A DNA stretch of 64,000 bases, from contig NZ_FNCC01000009.1 in the NCBI RefSeq assembly GCF_900100955.1, positions 62,001 through 126,000 on the forward strand, given 5' to 3'. Under the pieces are notes generated by a model. The model saw only the letters and a list, made by a program, of their open reading frames with translations, was not told the origin of the DNA and did not search any database. Below, in pieces: positions 18,252 to 28,416 of the stretch. This stretch comes from Lentzea fradiae. Its GTDB lineage: Bacteria > Actinomycetota > Actinomycetes > Mycobacteriales > Pseudonocardiaceae. The translations under genes were made by a program, and so were the position numbers. Position 1 is the first letter of the stretch. Every line of letters starts with the position of its first letter.

Positions 18252-18914
18252 ATGAACGCACGGGTCAACGACGAGCCCGCCGCCGCCACCTCGCTCACCG
18301 AGCGGGCCTACTCGGTCCTGCGGGACCGCCTGGTGATGCTGGAGATCAAGCCCGGCGAGCCCATCAACGAGGAGCCGCTGCGCGCCGAGCTGGGCGTTGG
18401 CCGCACCCCGATCCGCGAGGCCCTCAAGCGCCTGGAGCAGGAACGGCTCGTCGTCGCCCACCCCCGGCGCGGCACGTTCGCGACCGACGTGCACATCTCC
18501 GACCTGTCGCACATCTCCGAGGTCCGCAGGACGCTCGAACCCCTCGCCGCGTCCGCCGCCGCCGAGCGGGCCACGGCCACCGACCGTGCCGCCCTCACCG
18601 GGCTGAGGTCACACCTGGAGACCTCGGCCCGGCCGGGCGACAACGTCGCGTTGCTGCGCGACGACGTGGGTGTGCACCGCGCCATCTACCGGTGCGTGCA
18701 CAACCCGTTCCTGGAGGACACCCTCGTGTCCTACGACAACCTCGCGACCCGGATCTGGTGCGTGTTCCTGCCGCGGCTGTCCGGGATGGCGGGCCACGTC
18801 GACGAGCACGTCCCGCTGCTCACCGCGATCGTCGACGGCGACGCGGAGAAGGCCGCCGAACTGGCCGCCCAGCACGTCATCGGCTTCGAACGGGCCATCC
18901 GCGCGCTGATCTGA
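18252..18914 (+). CDS. GntR family (FadR/FCD) transcriptional regulator, probable sox regulator
   Basis: The 220-residue protein has a winged helix at about residues 14-80 (LTERAYSVLRDRLVMLEI, LGVGRTPIREALKRLEQ, PRRGTFAT). A helical FCD ligand-binding domain follows (about 85-212), with likely metal-binding Asp/His positions in DDVGVHRAIY, DEHVPLL and AAQHVIGF. It is divergent from soxBDAG, and a palindrome fills the gap, so it most likely represses sox until an inducer related to sarcosine or glycine is present. That ligand is inferred only from position. Confidence 0.88.
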   Translation: MNARVNDEPAAATSLTERAYSVLRDRLVMLEIKPGEPINEEPLRAELGVGRTPIREALKRLEQERLVVAHPRRGTFATDVHISDLSHISEVRRTLEPLAASAAAERATATDRAALTGLRSHLETSARPGDNVALLRDDVGVHRAIYRCVHNPFLEDTLVSYDNLATRIWCVFLPRLSGMAGHVDEHVPLLTAIVDGDAEKAAELAAQHVIGFERAIRALI

Positions 18915-18960
18915 GACCGGCTCGGAGACCAGCCAGGAGACAGGCTCAGAGACAGGAGAG
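18913..18960. repeat. Four 12-bp tandem repeats at a convergent junction
   Basis: Four consecutive imperfect 12-mers (GAGACCGGCTCG, GAGACCAGCCAG, GAGACAGGCTCA, GAGACAGGAGAG) begin in the GntR stop codon and run into the end of the convergent SDR gene. They encode the last residues of the SDR. This looks like replication slippage; a function is not evident. Confidence 0.6.
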
Positions 18961-19731
18961 CAGGGCCGCCGCCCTCGCCTCCAGCTGCGGCCGGAGGTCG
19001 TACCCGCTGGTGTAGACGTACTGCTTGCCCGCCTCGATCGCCGCCAGCACCTCCTCGCCGACCTGGTCGACGCTCGGCCCGTTCCTGAGGAACTCCGCCA
19101 CGGCGGGCGCGTGCTCGTCCGGGATCCCGACCGACGAGTCGAGCGACCGGGTGCGGTCGAGGATGCCGGTGTCGACGGGGCCGGGGCACAGCACGCTGAC
19201 GTCGACGCCGTGGGCGGCGGCGGACAGGCGCAGCGAGTCCGAGAGGCCGACGACGGCGAACTTCGCGGTGACGTAGAGCGGGTTCGCGTCCGGGACGAGC
19301 CCGGCGCCCGACGACGTGTTGACGATGTGCCCCGACTTGCGGCCGATCATCCGCGGCAGGAACGTCTGCACGCCGTTGACCACGCCGTTGAGGTTGACGT
19401 CCAGCGCGAGGTCCCACTTGTCGTAGGTGAGGTCGGCGACGGACGAGACCGGGACGATCCCGGCGTTGTTGAACAGCAGGTCCACCGGTCCCAGCTCGCG
19501 CTCGGCCTCGTCGGCGGCCTCGGCGAACCCGGCGCGGTCCCGCACGTCCAACCGGTAGGTGCGCACCTTCGTGAGCCGGGTCAGCTCCCCGGCCGCGTCC
19601 TCCAGCGCCGCCGCGTCGAGGTCGGCCAGCGCGAGGAGCACACCCCGCCTAGCCAGCGCCCGTGCGATCCCCAGCCCGATCCCGTTGGCGCCGCCGGTGA
19701 TGAAAGCGACAGCTCCAGCCCATTTCCGCAT
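18946..19731 (-). CDS. Classical short-chain dehydrogenase/reductase
   Basis: The 261-residue protein has all SDR hallmarks: TGGANGIG (12-19), the NNAG motif (88-91), catalytic Ser140, Tyr153 and Lys157 (YVTAK). The acidic DLD after the second strand (residues 37-39) favours NAD(H). AAAGG precedes the ATG. The substrate is unknown; the C terminus is longer than the minimal SDR and shaped partly by tandem repeats. It diverges from an MFS gene across a 62-bp region with repeated operator-like sequence and is probably under the same TetR regulator. Confidence 0.88.
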   Translation of the reverse strand: MRKWAGAVAFITGGANGIGLGIARALARRGVLLALADLDAAALEDAAGELTRLTKVRTYRLDVRDRAGFAEAADEAERELGPVDLLFNNAGIVPVSSVADLTYDKWDLALDVNLNGVVNGVQTFLPRMIGRKSGHIVNTSSGAGLVPDANPLYVTAKFAVVGLSDSLRLSAAAHGVDVSVLCPGPVDTGILDRTRSLDSSVGIPDEHAPAVAEFLRNGPSVDQVGEEVLAAIEAGKQYVYTSGYDLRPQLEARAAALLSCL

Positions 19732-19742
19732 GTCAGAGCCTT

Positions 19743-19780
19743 TCTATGTTGGCTTGTCGACTCTATGTTTGTCAGCATAG
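19743..19780. promoter_or_regulatory. Operator-like repeats in the SDR/MFS divergent promoter
   Basis: TCTATGTT occurs twice (19743-19750 and 19762-19769), and CTATG at 19763-19767 pairs with CATAG at 19776-19780. A possible promoter for the MFS gene (TTGTCG at 19754, CATAGT at 19776, 16-bp spacing) overlaps the inverted repeat. This AT-rich island in GC-rich DNA is a likely target for the TetR protein encoded at 21040. Confidence 0.5.
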
Positions 19781-19793
19781 TAGCCTCGTCGCC

Positions 19794-21035
19794 ATGACAA
19801 CGACCACGGGCAAAGCGCTCGCGACCGGAGGCGGCGCCACCATCGGCGTGCTGATGGGCCTCCAGGTGCTCGACAGCGTCGACGGCGTGATGCTGATCGT
19901 CTTCGCACCCGAGATCAGCAAGTCGCTCGGCATCGACACGGCGGCGATGGGCCTCCTCGGCGCGATCGGCGGGGTGATGGTCGCCCTGGCCGCGCTGCCG
20001 CTGGGCGTGCTCGGCGACAGGTACCGGCGCACCCGGATCGCCGGCGTCGCGACCCTCGCCTGGGCCGCCGCGGCGGGCGTCCTCGGCGTGGTGCAGGGCT
20101 ACTGGCAGGCGATGGTGGCCCGCGTGGTCTCCGGCGCGGGCAAGGCCAACGAGGGCTCGATCCAGGCGTCGCTGCTGGTCGACGCCTACCACCCCGGTGT
20201 GCGCGGGCGCGTGCTCGGCCTGCACCGCGCGGGCCAGCCGCTGGGCATCGTGGTGGGGCCGCTCATAGCGGCGGCGTTCGCGGCGCTGATCCCCGAGGAG
20301 AACGAACCCTGGCGGTGGGCGTTCGCCTTCCTCGCGGTACCGGCGCTGGTCCTCGGCATCGCGGCGTTGCGCCTGCCGGAGCCGCCGCGCGAGACCCTGA
20401 CAGCCGCGCCGCGCGGCGCGTTCGCGCAGCTGCGGCAGATCCGCTCGTTCATGCTGATCGCGCTCGCGCTCGGCGCGTTCGGCCTGGCCGTCACGACCGT
20501 GCCGATCTACCTGAACACCCTGCTGGAGGAGCAGCTCGGGCAGGACGCCGCGGCACGGGGCGTGATCACCTCGATCAGCGCGGTGGGCGGCCTCACGGGG
20601 GCGGCGCTCAGCGGCTGGCTCAGCGACCGGCTCTTCCGCCGCAGCCCCAAGGCGTGCCTGCACCTCGCGGCCGCGGCGTTCGCCGTGCTGGGGATCGGCT
20701 TCGCCCTGCAGGCGCACGCGCCGGACGTGACCAGCTACGTCGTCATCGGCGTGCTGACCCAGGGCATGACCTTCGCGGGCATCGTCCCGCTGAGCCTCGT
20801 CGTGGCCGGGGTGACGCCGCAGGCCATCCGCTCCAGGGCGTTCGCGTTGATGAACGTCTGCGCTGCCGTGATCGGGGGCATCGGCGGAGCGCTGGTGACC
20901 GGCGCCGCCGAGGTGGCGTGGGGTGAGCAGATGGCCGTCACCGTGGTGGCACCGGCCGGGACGGTCCTGGCGGGGCTCGTGCTGCTGGCGAGCACCCGGC
21001 ACGTCCTCGGCGACATGGCCCGGCTCGTACGATGA
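19794..21035 (+). CDS. MFS transporter (12 TM)
   Basis: Starting at the ATG at 19794 gives 413 residues with about twelve transmembrane segments. It has the MFS motif between TM2 and TM3 (GVLGDRYRRTRIAG), an early acidic pair in TM1 (LDSVDGVMLIVFAPE) and GAGKANEGS in TM4. It resembles the Spinster-like/ACS-type uptake MFS group rather than drug exporters. It is followed after 4 nt by a TetR regulator and faces an SDR gene across a shared promoter. This suggests import and oxidation of one substrate under TetR control. The substrate is not identifiable. Confidence 0.85.
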   Translation: MTTTTGKALATGGGATIGVLMGLQVLDSVDGVMLIVFAPEISKSLGIDTAAMGLLGAIGGVMVALAALPLGVLGDRYRRTRIAGVATLAWAAAAGVLGVVQGYWQAMVARVVSGAGKANEGSIQASLLVDAYHPGVRGRVLGLHRAGQPLGIVVGPLIAAAFAALIPEENEPWRWAFAFLAVPALVLGIAALRLPEPPRETLTAAPRGAFAQLRQIRSFMLIALALGAFGLAVTTVPIYLNTLLEEQLGQDAAARGVITSISAVGGLTGAALSGWLSDRLFRRSPKACLHLAAAAFAVLGIGFALQAHAPDVTSYVVIGVLTQGMTFAGIVPLSLVVAGVTPQAIRSRAFALMNVCAAVIGGIGGALVTGAAEVAWGEQMAVTVVAPAGTVLAGLVLLASTRHVLGDMARLVR

Positions 21036-21039
21036 CCGC

Positions 21040-21675
21040 GTGAGCTCAACGGGACAGCGCCGCATCGACGAGATCGGCGACGAAAGCCGCCGCCGCATCC
21101 TGGACGCCGCGGAGGAGCTGTTCGCCGAACGAGGGTTCGAGCGCACGTCCTTTGTGGACATCGCGAAGCGGTCCGGCATCAGCCGCGGCTCGATCCCCTG
21201 GCACTTCAAGAACAAGGACGGCCTCGTCATGGCCGTCGTCGAACGCGCGGTGGAGCGGTTGTGGCCGAGTTCGCGCTACGACTACATCCCGTCGCTCACC
21301 GAGGTGTTCGCCGAGACGGCCCAGCTGATGCACGACGGCAACGCGTCGCTCGTGTTCATGATGCTCGTCGAGGCGCTGAACGACCGGGGCGTCGTCCACG
21401 AGCAGTACCAGGAGTTCCTGAGCCGCCGCCGGGAGGGCATCGAGACCCTCCTGCGCCTGCGCCGCCCGGCCGATGCCGACCCGGACACGGCGGTGGTCCG
21501 CGAACGCACGGCGGCCGTGGCGCTCAACGGCGCGCTGCTGGGCATCCACCTGCAAGCGCTCGTCGACCCCGACGACGTGGACATGGACGCGGCGCTGGTG
21601 TCGCTCGCCACGATGTTCGACCGGAACATCGCGGACGTCTGGCGCGACGACGAGGCCGCCCCGGAAGGCGAGTAG
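21040..21675 (+). CDS. TetR family transcriptional regulator
   Basis: The GTG at 21040, 4 nt after the MFS stop, gives 211 residues. The N-terminal helix-turn-helix is typical (RILDAAEELFAERGFERTS, VDIAKRSGISRGSIPWHFKN, KDGLVMAVVERAV). The C-terminal ligand domain is generic. Being co-transcribed with the MFS gene, it probably controls its own operon and the divergent SDR by binding the repeats at 19743-19780. The longer upstream frame overlaps the MFS gene and is not used. Confidence 0.88.
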   Translation: MSSTGQRRIDEIGDESRRRILDAAEELFAERGFERTSFVDIAKRSGISRGSIPWHFKNKDGLVMAVVERAVERLWPSSRYDYIPSLTEVFAETAQLMHDGNASLVFMMLVEALNDRGVVHEQYQEFLSRRREGIETLLRLRRPADADPDTAVVRERTAAVALNGALLGIHLQALVDPDDVDMDAALVSLATMFDRNIADVWRDDEAAPEGE

Positions 21676-21678
21676 CCG

Positions 21679-23214
21679 TCAGCGGCGGAAGATCGTGATC
21701 GAGTGGCCGACGACGTCGATGGGCGCGCTGGTGTCGAGCAGCGCCTGAAGGCGTTCGTCGGCCTTCGCGATGGCGGTGTCGGACACGACGAGCACACCCC
21801 GCACCAGGTCTGCGGGCACCTTCCCGGGGTCCTCGGCGTGGATGCCGTAGTGCTCGGGCACCCCGGCGCCCTTGTAGACGAGCCACAGGCGCTCGCCGGA
21901 GTGGCGTTCCAGCCGTTCGGCGAGCCTGCCCAGGTCCTGTCCCCAGTCGACGTTCGAGTCGTGCAGGTGCAGGTGCGTCTTGGACGGGCCGCCGAACAGC
22001 TCGTTGGAGTACGGCAGGTAGTACGGGAACGCCCACAGCGAGCTCGCCGCGACGACCGCGACGGCGGGTGCGGCGAAGCGCCGGTCCGCCACGAACGCCG
22101 CCGCCACGGCGAGGAACATGGGCACGAAGATCGCGTACCGCACGCCGAGGTCGCGGTTGCCGGTCATCGCCGCGGCGAGCAGCACCGCCGCGGGCAGCAG
22201 CACGTACAGCGCCTGCGGGCGCCGGACGACCGCCGCGGTTCCGGCCGCCCACAGCAGCAGGGCGCCGAGCGGCGTCTTCACCAGCAACGCGGCCGGCAGG
22301 TAGTACCAGTGCGAGCCCTCGTAGTGCGTGCCGAACAGGTAGCCGCCCCACACCCGGTCCTCGAACCCGAACTGCAGGCCCAGCCCTTCCAGGTACGGCA
22401 GCGGGAACACCTGCGACGGGTCCACGACCGCGTACGACGCCCAGACCACGGCCACCGCCACGAGCGCCACGACGGCCACCGGCCTGACCTGGCCGCGGGA
22501 CCGCCAGGCGAGGAACAGCACGACCGGCACGACCGCGAGGGTGTTCATCTTGGTCGCGAGCGCCGCGCCCAGCGCGAGTCCCGCGAGCGGCAGGTGCACC
22601 GCGTTCTCCCGTGCCCGCCAGAGCAGCCAGACCGCGGTGAGCACGAACCCGGCCGACGGCACGTCGAGCGTGGCCAGTGAGCCGTGCGCGATGAGGTCCG
22701 GCGAGAACGCGTACAGCCCCAACGCCACGAGACCGCCCGCGTTGCCGGTGAGGTCGCGGGCGAACAGCAGCACGACGACGCCGAACAGCAGCGTGAGCAC
22801 GATGACCGGCAGCCGGGCCAGCAGGAGCAGGTGCTGCGGGTCGTTGCCCGACTCGTAGAGGACGTGCCTGCCGAACTCGGTCTGGTCACCGGTGAAGCCC
22901 CGCTCGAACGCGATGCCGGTGAACGCCAGGCCGGTCGCCATGACGAGCTTGCCGAGCGGCGGGTGCTCCTGGTTGTAGCGCAGGCTGCCCTCTTCGACGT
23001 AGGTCACCGCCGCGCCGATGTAGACCGGCTCGTCGATCGTCGGGGTCTGCTGGACGGCCGTGGTGACCATCGCGATCGCCATCTGGGCCAGCAGCAGGAA
23101 CGCCACCAGCGCGAACAGCCGTCCGCGCCGCGGTGTGGCCGGCGCGGGGACGGCCTTCCGCGGCGGCGTGGTCGTGGCGAGCGCCAACGGATCGATCCTT
23201 TCCCCTGTGTGCAC
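21679..23214 (-). CDS. GT39/ArnT-like membrane glycosyltransferase (GT-C fold)
   Basis: The 511-residue protein has about a dozen hydrophobic segments and an acidic motif in the first external loop (QTPTIDEPVYIGAA, with TIDEP). NQEHPPLGKLV follows, as in PMT/ArnT-type enzymes that use polyprenyl-phosphate sugars. A soluble C-terminal domain follows about residue 400 (HDSNVDWGQDLGRLAERLE). It probably transfers a sugar to a cell-envelope acceptor. The first GTG (23214) is used, but a TTG at 23187 has a better placed GGGGAAAGGA. It ends 3 nt from the convergent TetR gene. Confidence 0.8.
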   Translation of the reverse strand: MHTGERIDPLALATTTPPRKAVPAPATPRRGRLFALVAFLLLAQMAIAMVTTAVQQTPTIDEPVYIGAAVTYVEEGSLRYNQEHPPLGKLVMATGLAFTGIAFERGFTGDQTEFGRHVLYESGNDPQHLLLLARLPVIVLTLLFGVVVLLFARDLTGNAGGLVALGLYAFSPDLIAHGSLATLDVPSAGFVLTAVWLLWRARENAVHLPLAGLALGAALATKMNTLAVVPVVLFLAWRSRGQVRPVAVVALVAVAVVWASYAVVDPSQVFPLPYLEGLGLQFGFEDRVWGGYLFGTHYEGSHWYYLPAALLVKTPLGALLLWAAGTAAVVRRPQALYVLLPAAVLLAAAMTGNRDLGVRYAIFVPMFLAVAAAFVADRRFAAPAVAVVAASSLWAFPYYLPYSNELFGGPSKTHLHLHDSNVDWGQDLGRLAERLERHSGERLWLVYKGAGVPEHYGIHAEDPGKVPADLVRGVLVVSDTAIAKADERLQALLDTSAPIDVVGHSITIFRR

Positions 23215-23315
23215 CTCCCCCGGTACTCCGGAAACGGGATGCCCGCTCGTTCGGTTGTCACGCCAGAGCGGAAAACTCGGTCGAGCCGCCGGGCGGGTGG
23301 CGCTAACCTGCGCCG

Positions 23316-24281
23316 ATGGGGTGGGAGGACGTCGAACGGATCGCCGAGGAGACCGGCTTCTCCGGTGTGGTCAGGGTCGACCGCGGGGACGAGACCGTGT
23401 TCGAACGCGCGTACGGGTTCGCGGACCGGGCGCACGGCGTGCCGAACACCGCCGGCACCCGCTTCGGCATCGCCAGCGGGGGCAAGGGCTTCACCGCCCT
23501 CACTGTGCTCTCGCTCGTCCGGGACGGCACCTTGGGCCTGGGCACGACCGCGCGGGAGCTGCTCGGCGACGACCTCCCGCTCATCTCCGGCGACGTCACG
23601 GTCGAGCACCTGCTGGCCCACACGTCCGGCATCGGCGACTACCTCGACGAGGAGGCCGGCTGGGACGTCGAGGACTACCTGGTGGGCGCCGCGCACCTGC
23701 TCACGACCACCGAGGCGTTCCTGCCGCTGCTCGACGGGCACGCCGCGAAGTTCCGCGCGGGCGAGCGGTTCGGCTACTGCAACAGCGGCTACGTCGTCCT
23801 CGCGCTGCTCGCGGAACGGGCGAGCGGACGCGGTTTCCACGCGCTCGTCCACGAGCGGGTGCTGGAACCGTTCGGGCTGACGGGAACCGGGTTCCCGCGC
23901 TCGGACGAGCTGCCGGGCGACGCCGCCGTGGGCTACCTCGAAGGGCAGGACCGGACCAACGTCTTCCACCTGCCCGTGCTGGGCAACGGCGACGGCGGCA
24001 TCTACACGACGGCGGCGGACATGACGCGGTTCTGGCGCGCGCTGTTCGACAGCGACCTCGCGGCGGAGGCGACCCGGCCGCGCAACCACGTCCCCGAGGA
24101 GTCGCTGCGGTACGGGCTCGGCTTCTGGCTGCACGAGACGACGGACACGGTGATCCTCGCGGGCTACGACCCCGGTGTGTCGTTCAAGTCCTGGTACGAC
24201 CCGCACACCGGCACGGTGGCCACGGCCCTGGCGAACACCTCGTCGGGCGCGTGGCCGGTCGCGCGGGCACTTCCGTCCTGA
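23316..24281 (+). CDS. Beta-lactamase-fold serine hydrolase (class C / DD-peptidase-like)
   Basis: The 321-residue protein has the Ser-x-x-Lys pair at Ser54/Lys57 (IASGGKGFTA), the Tyr-x-Asn motif at Tyr154-Asn156 (FGYCNSGYV) and HTSGIGDY near 102-109, all typical of the Beta-lactamase (PF00144) superfamily. No signal peptide or membrane anchor is present, so it is likely cytoplasmic. It may be an esterase or peptidase rather than an antibiotic-resistance enzyme. It sits alone; the next gene starts 64 nt later and may be co-transcribed. Confidence 0.85.
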   Translation: MGWEDVERIAEETGFSGVVRVDRGDETVFERAYGFADRAHGVPNTAGTRFGIASGGKGFTALTVLSLVRDGTLGLGTTARELLGDDLPLISGDVTVEHLLAHTSGIGDYLDEEAGWDVEDYLVGAAHLLTTTEAFLPLLDGHAAKFRAGERFGYCNSGYVVLALLAERASGRGFHALVHERVLEPFGLTGTGFPRSDELPGDAAVGYLEGQDRTNVFHLPVLGNGDGGIYTTAADMTRFWRALFDSDLAAEATRPRNHVPEESLRYGLGFWLHETTDTVILAGYDPGVSFKSWYDPHTGTVATALANTSSGAWPVARALPS

Positions 24282-24345
24282 CCGATGACTTTCCCGCCCC
24301 GTGCCGGTCTGCACGCGGGAGACCGGACCAGGGGAGGCTGACCGC

Positions 24346-24909
24346 ATGCGGAAACTGATCTACGGGATGAACGTGAGCCTGGACGGCTACACCGCCGCGC
24401 CGGGCGGCGACCTCGGCTGGAGCGTGCCGAGCGACGAGCTGTTCCAGTACTGGTCGGACCGGGTGGCGGCGACGGAGCTGGCGCTCTACGGCCGCAAGCT
24501 GTGGGACGCGATGAGCCCGCACTGGCCCTTCGTCGCGCAGCGGCCGGACACCACCCCGGCGGAGGCGGAGTTCGGCCGCCGCTGGGTGGACATGCCGAAG
24601 GTCGTGTTCTCGTCCACCCTCACCGAGGTCGGCTGGAACTCCCGCCTGGTCACCGGCGACCCGGTCGCGGAGATCACCCGGCTCAAGGCGGAGGACGGCG
24701 GCCCGATGGACATCGGTGGCGCCACCCTCGCCGCGACGGCGATGCGGGCGGGGCTCGTCGACGAGTACGTGCTGGCCACCGCGCCGGTCGTGCTGGGTGG
24801 CGGCACGCCGTTCTTCACCGCGCTCGACAGCTGGGTGGACCTCACCCTGGTCGAGACCAGGACGTTCCCCGAAGGGGTGGTCCTCACCCGGTACGAGAAG
24901 AGGCGTTAG
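24346..24909 (+). CDS. Dihydrofolate reductase-family protein (RibD C-terminal domain)
   Basis: The ATG at 24346 gives 187 residues with the RibD_C pattern: RKLIYGMNVSLDGYTAAPGG at the N terminus, LALYGRKLWDAMSPHWP, MDIGGATLAATAMRAGLVDE and the closing VVLGGGTPFF. These small NADPH-binding reductases are common in actinobacteria, and most have no assigned substrate. True DhfR activity is unlikely. The open frame extends 15 codons upstream, but the internal ATG preceded by GGGGAGG fits better. Confidence 0.85.
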   Translation: MRKLIYGMNVSLDGYTAAPGGDLGWSVPSDELFQYWSDRVAATELALYGRKLWDAMSPHWPFVAQRPDTTPAEAEFGRRWVDMPKVVFSSTLTEVGWNSRLVTGDPVAEITRLKAEDGGPMDIGGATLAATAMRAGLVDEYVLATAPVVLGGGTPFFTALDSWVDLTLVETRTFPEGVVLTRYEKRR

Positions 24910-25013
24910 TGCCGGACGGGTGACGGCGAGCCGGCCGTCGTGGTGCCGGCCGCGGCCCCGGGATCTCCGTGCCGCCGCCGCCCGACCGGCCCCGCCGTAC
25001 ACCTGATGGACCC

Positions 25014-25043
25014 TTGTAGACTGAAACGTGTTCTAGTTAGTCT
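25014..25043 (+). promoter_or_regulatory. Promoter with a KstR-type operator in its spacer
   Basis: A -35-like TTGTAG (25014-25019) and -10-like TAGTCT (25038-25043) are 18 bp apart, and the -10 ends 6 nt before the ATG at 25050, which suggests a leaderless transcript. The spacer holds TGAAACGTGTTCTA (25022-25035). This fits TnnAACnnGTTnnA, the consensus known for KstR, the TetR-type repressor of steroid catabolism in mycolic-acid actinobacteria. GTAGACT and AGTCTAC also flank it as an inverted repeat. Confidence 0.6.
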
Positions 25044-25049
25044 ACCCGC

Positions 25050-26129
25050 ATGATCGCCACAGTGGTGTGGGGCACCGGGAACGTCGGCCGTTCGGCGATT
25101 CGTGCCGTCGAGGCCCATCCCGGACTGAAGCTGACGGCCGTGGTCGTGCACGACCCCGGGAAGGCCGGTCGCGACGCGGGCGACCTCGCCGGGCTGGACC
25201 ACGAGCTCGGGATCGCGGCCACCACGGACGTCGACGCGGTGCTGGCGGCCAGTCCGCGCGCCGTCGTCTACGCGGCGTCCGGGGACGTCCGGCCCGGCGA
25301 CGCGCTCACCGACATCACCAGGGCGATCAGGGCCGGCGCCGTCGTGGTCACGCCGTCGCTGTACGCGCTGTACGACCACCGCAGCGCTCCCCCGGAACTT
25401 CGAGAACCTGTTCTAGCGGCTGTCGCGGAGGGCGGCGGGTCGCTCTTCGTCTCCGGTGTCGACCCCGGCTGGGGCAACGACGTGCTGCCGCTGATGGTCA
25501 GCGGGCTGGGCCACACCATCGACTCCGTGCGCTGCCAGGAGATCTTCGACTACTCCACCTACGACCAGCCGGACGCGGTGCGGTGGCTGATCGGGTTCGG
25601 GCAGCCGCTCGACTACCAGGCACCGATGCTCCTGCCGTCCGTGCCGACGATGGTGTGGGGCGGGCAGATCCGGCTGATGGCACGGGCGCTGGGCGTCGAG
25701 CTCGACGAGATCCGCGAGACCGTCGACCGGCGCGCGCTCGACGAGACCGTCACGACCAGGACGATGGGCGAGTTCGAGGCGGGCACGCAGGGCGCGATCC
25801 GGTTCGAGGTGCAGGGCGTCGTCGGCGGCGAACCGCTCATCGTCATCGAGCACGTCACGCGCATCCACGCCTCCTGCGCCACCGACTGGCCGATGCCGCC
25901 GTCGGGCGACGGCGCGCACAGGGTGATCATCGAGGGCCGGCCGCGCATCGAGGTCTCGGTCGAGGCGGTGGACGAGGGCGAGAACCGGTCCGCGGGCGGC
26001 AACGCGACCGCGGTCGGCCGCATCGTCAACGCCATCGACTGGCTCGCCGACGCCGAACCCGGTCTGTACGACGCGCTCGACGTCCCGTTGCGCCCCGTCG
26101 CGGGCAAGCTCGGAAGGAGCAAGGGATGA
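25050..26129 (+). CDS. DapB-like NAD(P)-dependent dehydrogenase (diaminopentanoate dehydrogenase-like)
   Basis: The 359-residue protein begins with a Rossmann fold (VVWGTGNVGRSAIRAVEAHP) of the dihydrodipicolinate reductase N-terminal type. It continues with SGVDPGWGNDVLPLMVSGL and a C-terminal domain typical of the large amine-dehydrogenase-like group annotated near 2,4-diaminopentanoate dehydrogenase. It is too long and different at the C terminus to be DapB. The next gene overlaps it by 4 bp. The steroid-type operator at its promoter suggests a role in steroid or related lipid degradation; no reaction can be assigned. A cluster of rare codons near 25396-25420 coincides with a second operator-like palindrome. 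Confidence 0.75.
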   Translation: MIATVVWGTGNVGRSAIRAVEAHPGLKLTAVVVHDPGKAGRDAGDLAGLDHELGIAATTDVDAVLAASPRAVVYAASGDVRPGDALTDITRAIRAGAVVVTPSLYALYDHRSAPPELREPVLAAVAEGGGSLFVSGVDPGWGNDVLPLMVSGLGHTIDSVRCQEIFDYSTYDQPDAVRWLIGFGQPLDYQAPMLLPSVPTMVWGGQIRLMARALGVELDEIRETVDRRALDETVTTRTMGEFEAGTQGAIRFEVQGVVGGEPLIVIEHVTRIHASCATDWPMPPSGDGAHRVIIEGRPRIEVSVEAVDEGENRSAGGNATAVGRIVNAIDWLADAEPGLYDALDVPLRPVAGKLGRSKG

Positions 26130-26605
26130 ACATCGACATCCCCGAGGGCAAGGACCCGATCGGGTACGTGTGGAGCGAGATGGTGCCGGGCATCGGTGTC
26201 GCCGCCGCGGGGTTCTCGCTCGCCGTGTACCAGCACTCCACGCTCGGGCTGCGCGAGTTCGAGGCGGCGCGGCTGCGGATCGCCCAGATCAACGGCTGCC
26301 TGTTCTGCCTCGACTGGCGGACCGAACGCGACGGCGAGAAGGTCGAGGAGGGCTTCGCCGACGCGGTGACCCAGTGGCGCACCACAGGCGCCTTCGACGA
26401 CCGCACGCGGCTGGCCGCGGAGTACGCCGAGCGGTACGCACTGGACCACCACGGCCTGGACGAGGAGTTCTGGTCCCGGATGGCGGAGCACTACAGCCAG
26501 CGGGAGACCGTGGAGCTGACGATGAGCATCGGGTCGTGGCTCGCGTTCGGGCGGCTGAACCGGGTGTTCGGCCTCGACGCGATGTGCGTGCTGCCGAAGC
26601 TCTGA
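26126..26605 (+). CDS. Carboxymuconolactone decarboxylase / AhpD-like protein
   Basis: The 159-residue protein belongs to the CMD fold. The redox or active-site pair Cys58-x-x-Cys61 (INGCLFCLDWR) is typical of AhpD-like members rather than true decarboxylases. Pattern EFEAARLRIAQINGC and the later ETVELTMSIGSWLAFGRLNR are characteristic. The ATG overlaps the dehydrogenase stop (ATGA), so the two are one operon under the KstR-like site. Function could be peroxide or thiol chemistry or a decarboxylation-like step in steroid catabolism; neither is shown. Confidence 0.8.
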   Translation: MNIDIPEGKDPIGYVWSEMVPGIGVAAAGFSLAVYQHSTLGLREFEAARLRIAQINGCLFCLDWRTERDGEKVEEGFADAVTQWRTTGAFDDRTRLAAEYAERYALDHHGLDEEFWSRMAEHYSQRETVELTMSIGSWLAFGRLNRVFGLDAMCVLPKL

Positions 26606-26615
26606 CGCCGTCTCC

Positions 26616-28298
<1,683 letters not shown>

Positions 28299-28416
28299 TC
28301 ACTACCCGGCGCTTCCGGTTCCCTCGCGCAGCGCAACTCCGGACGGCGAGTGCGGGCGGCCAGGTGCACTCGATCCGGGAATGTCCCGGCAGACGCGGCG
28401 GCACCACAATCAAGTG

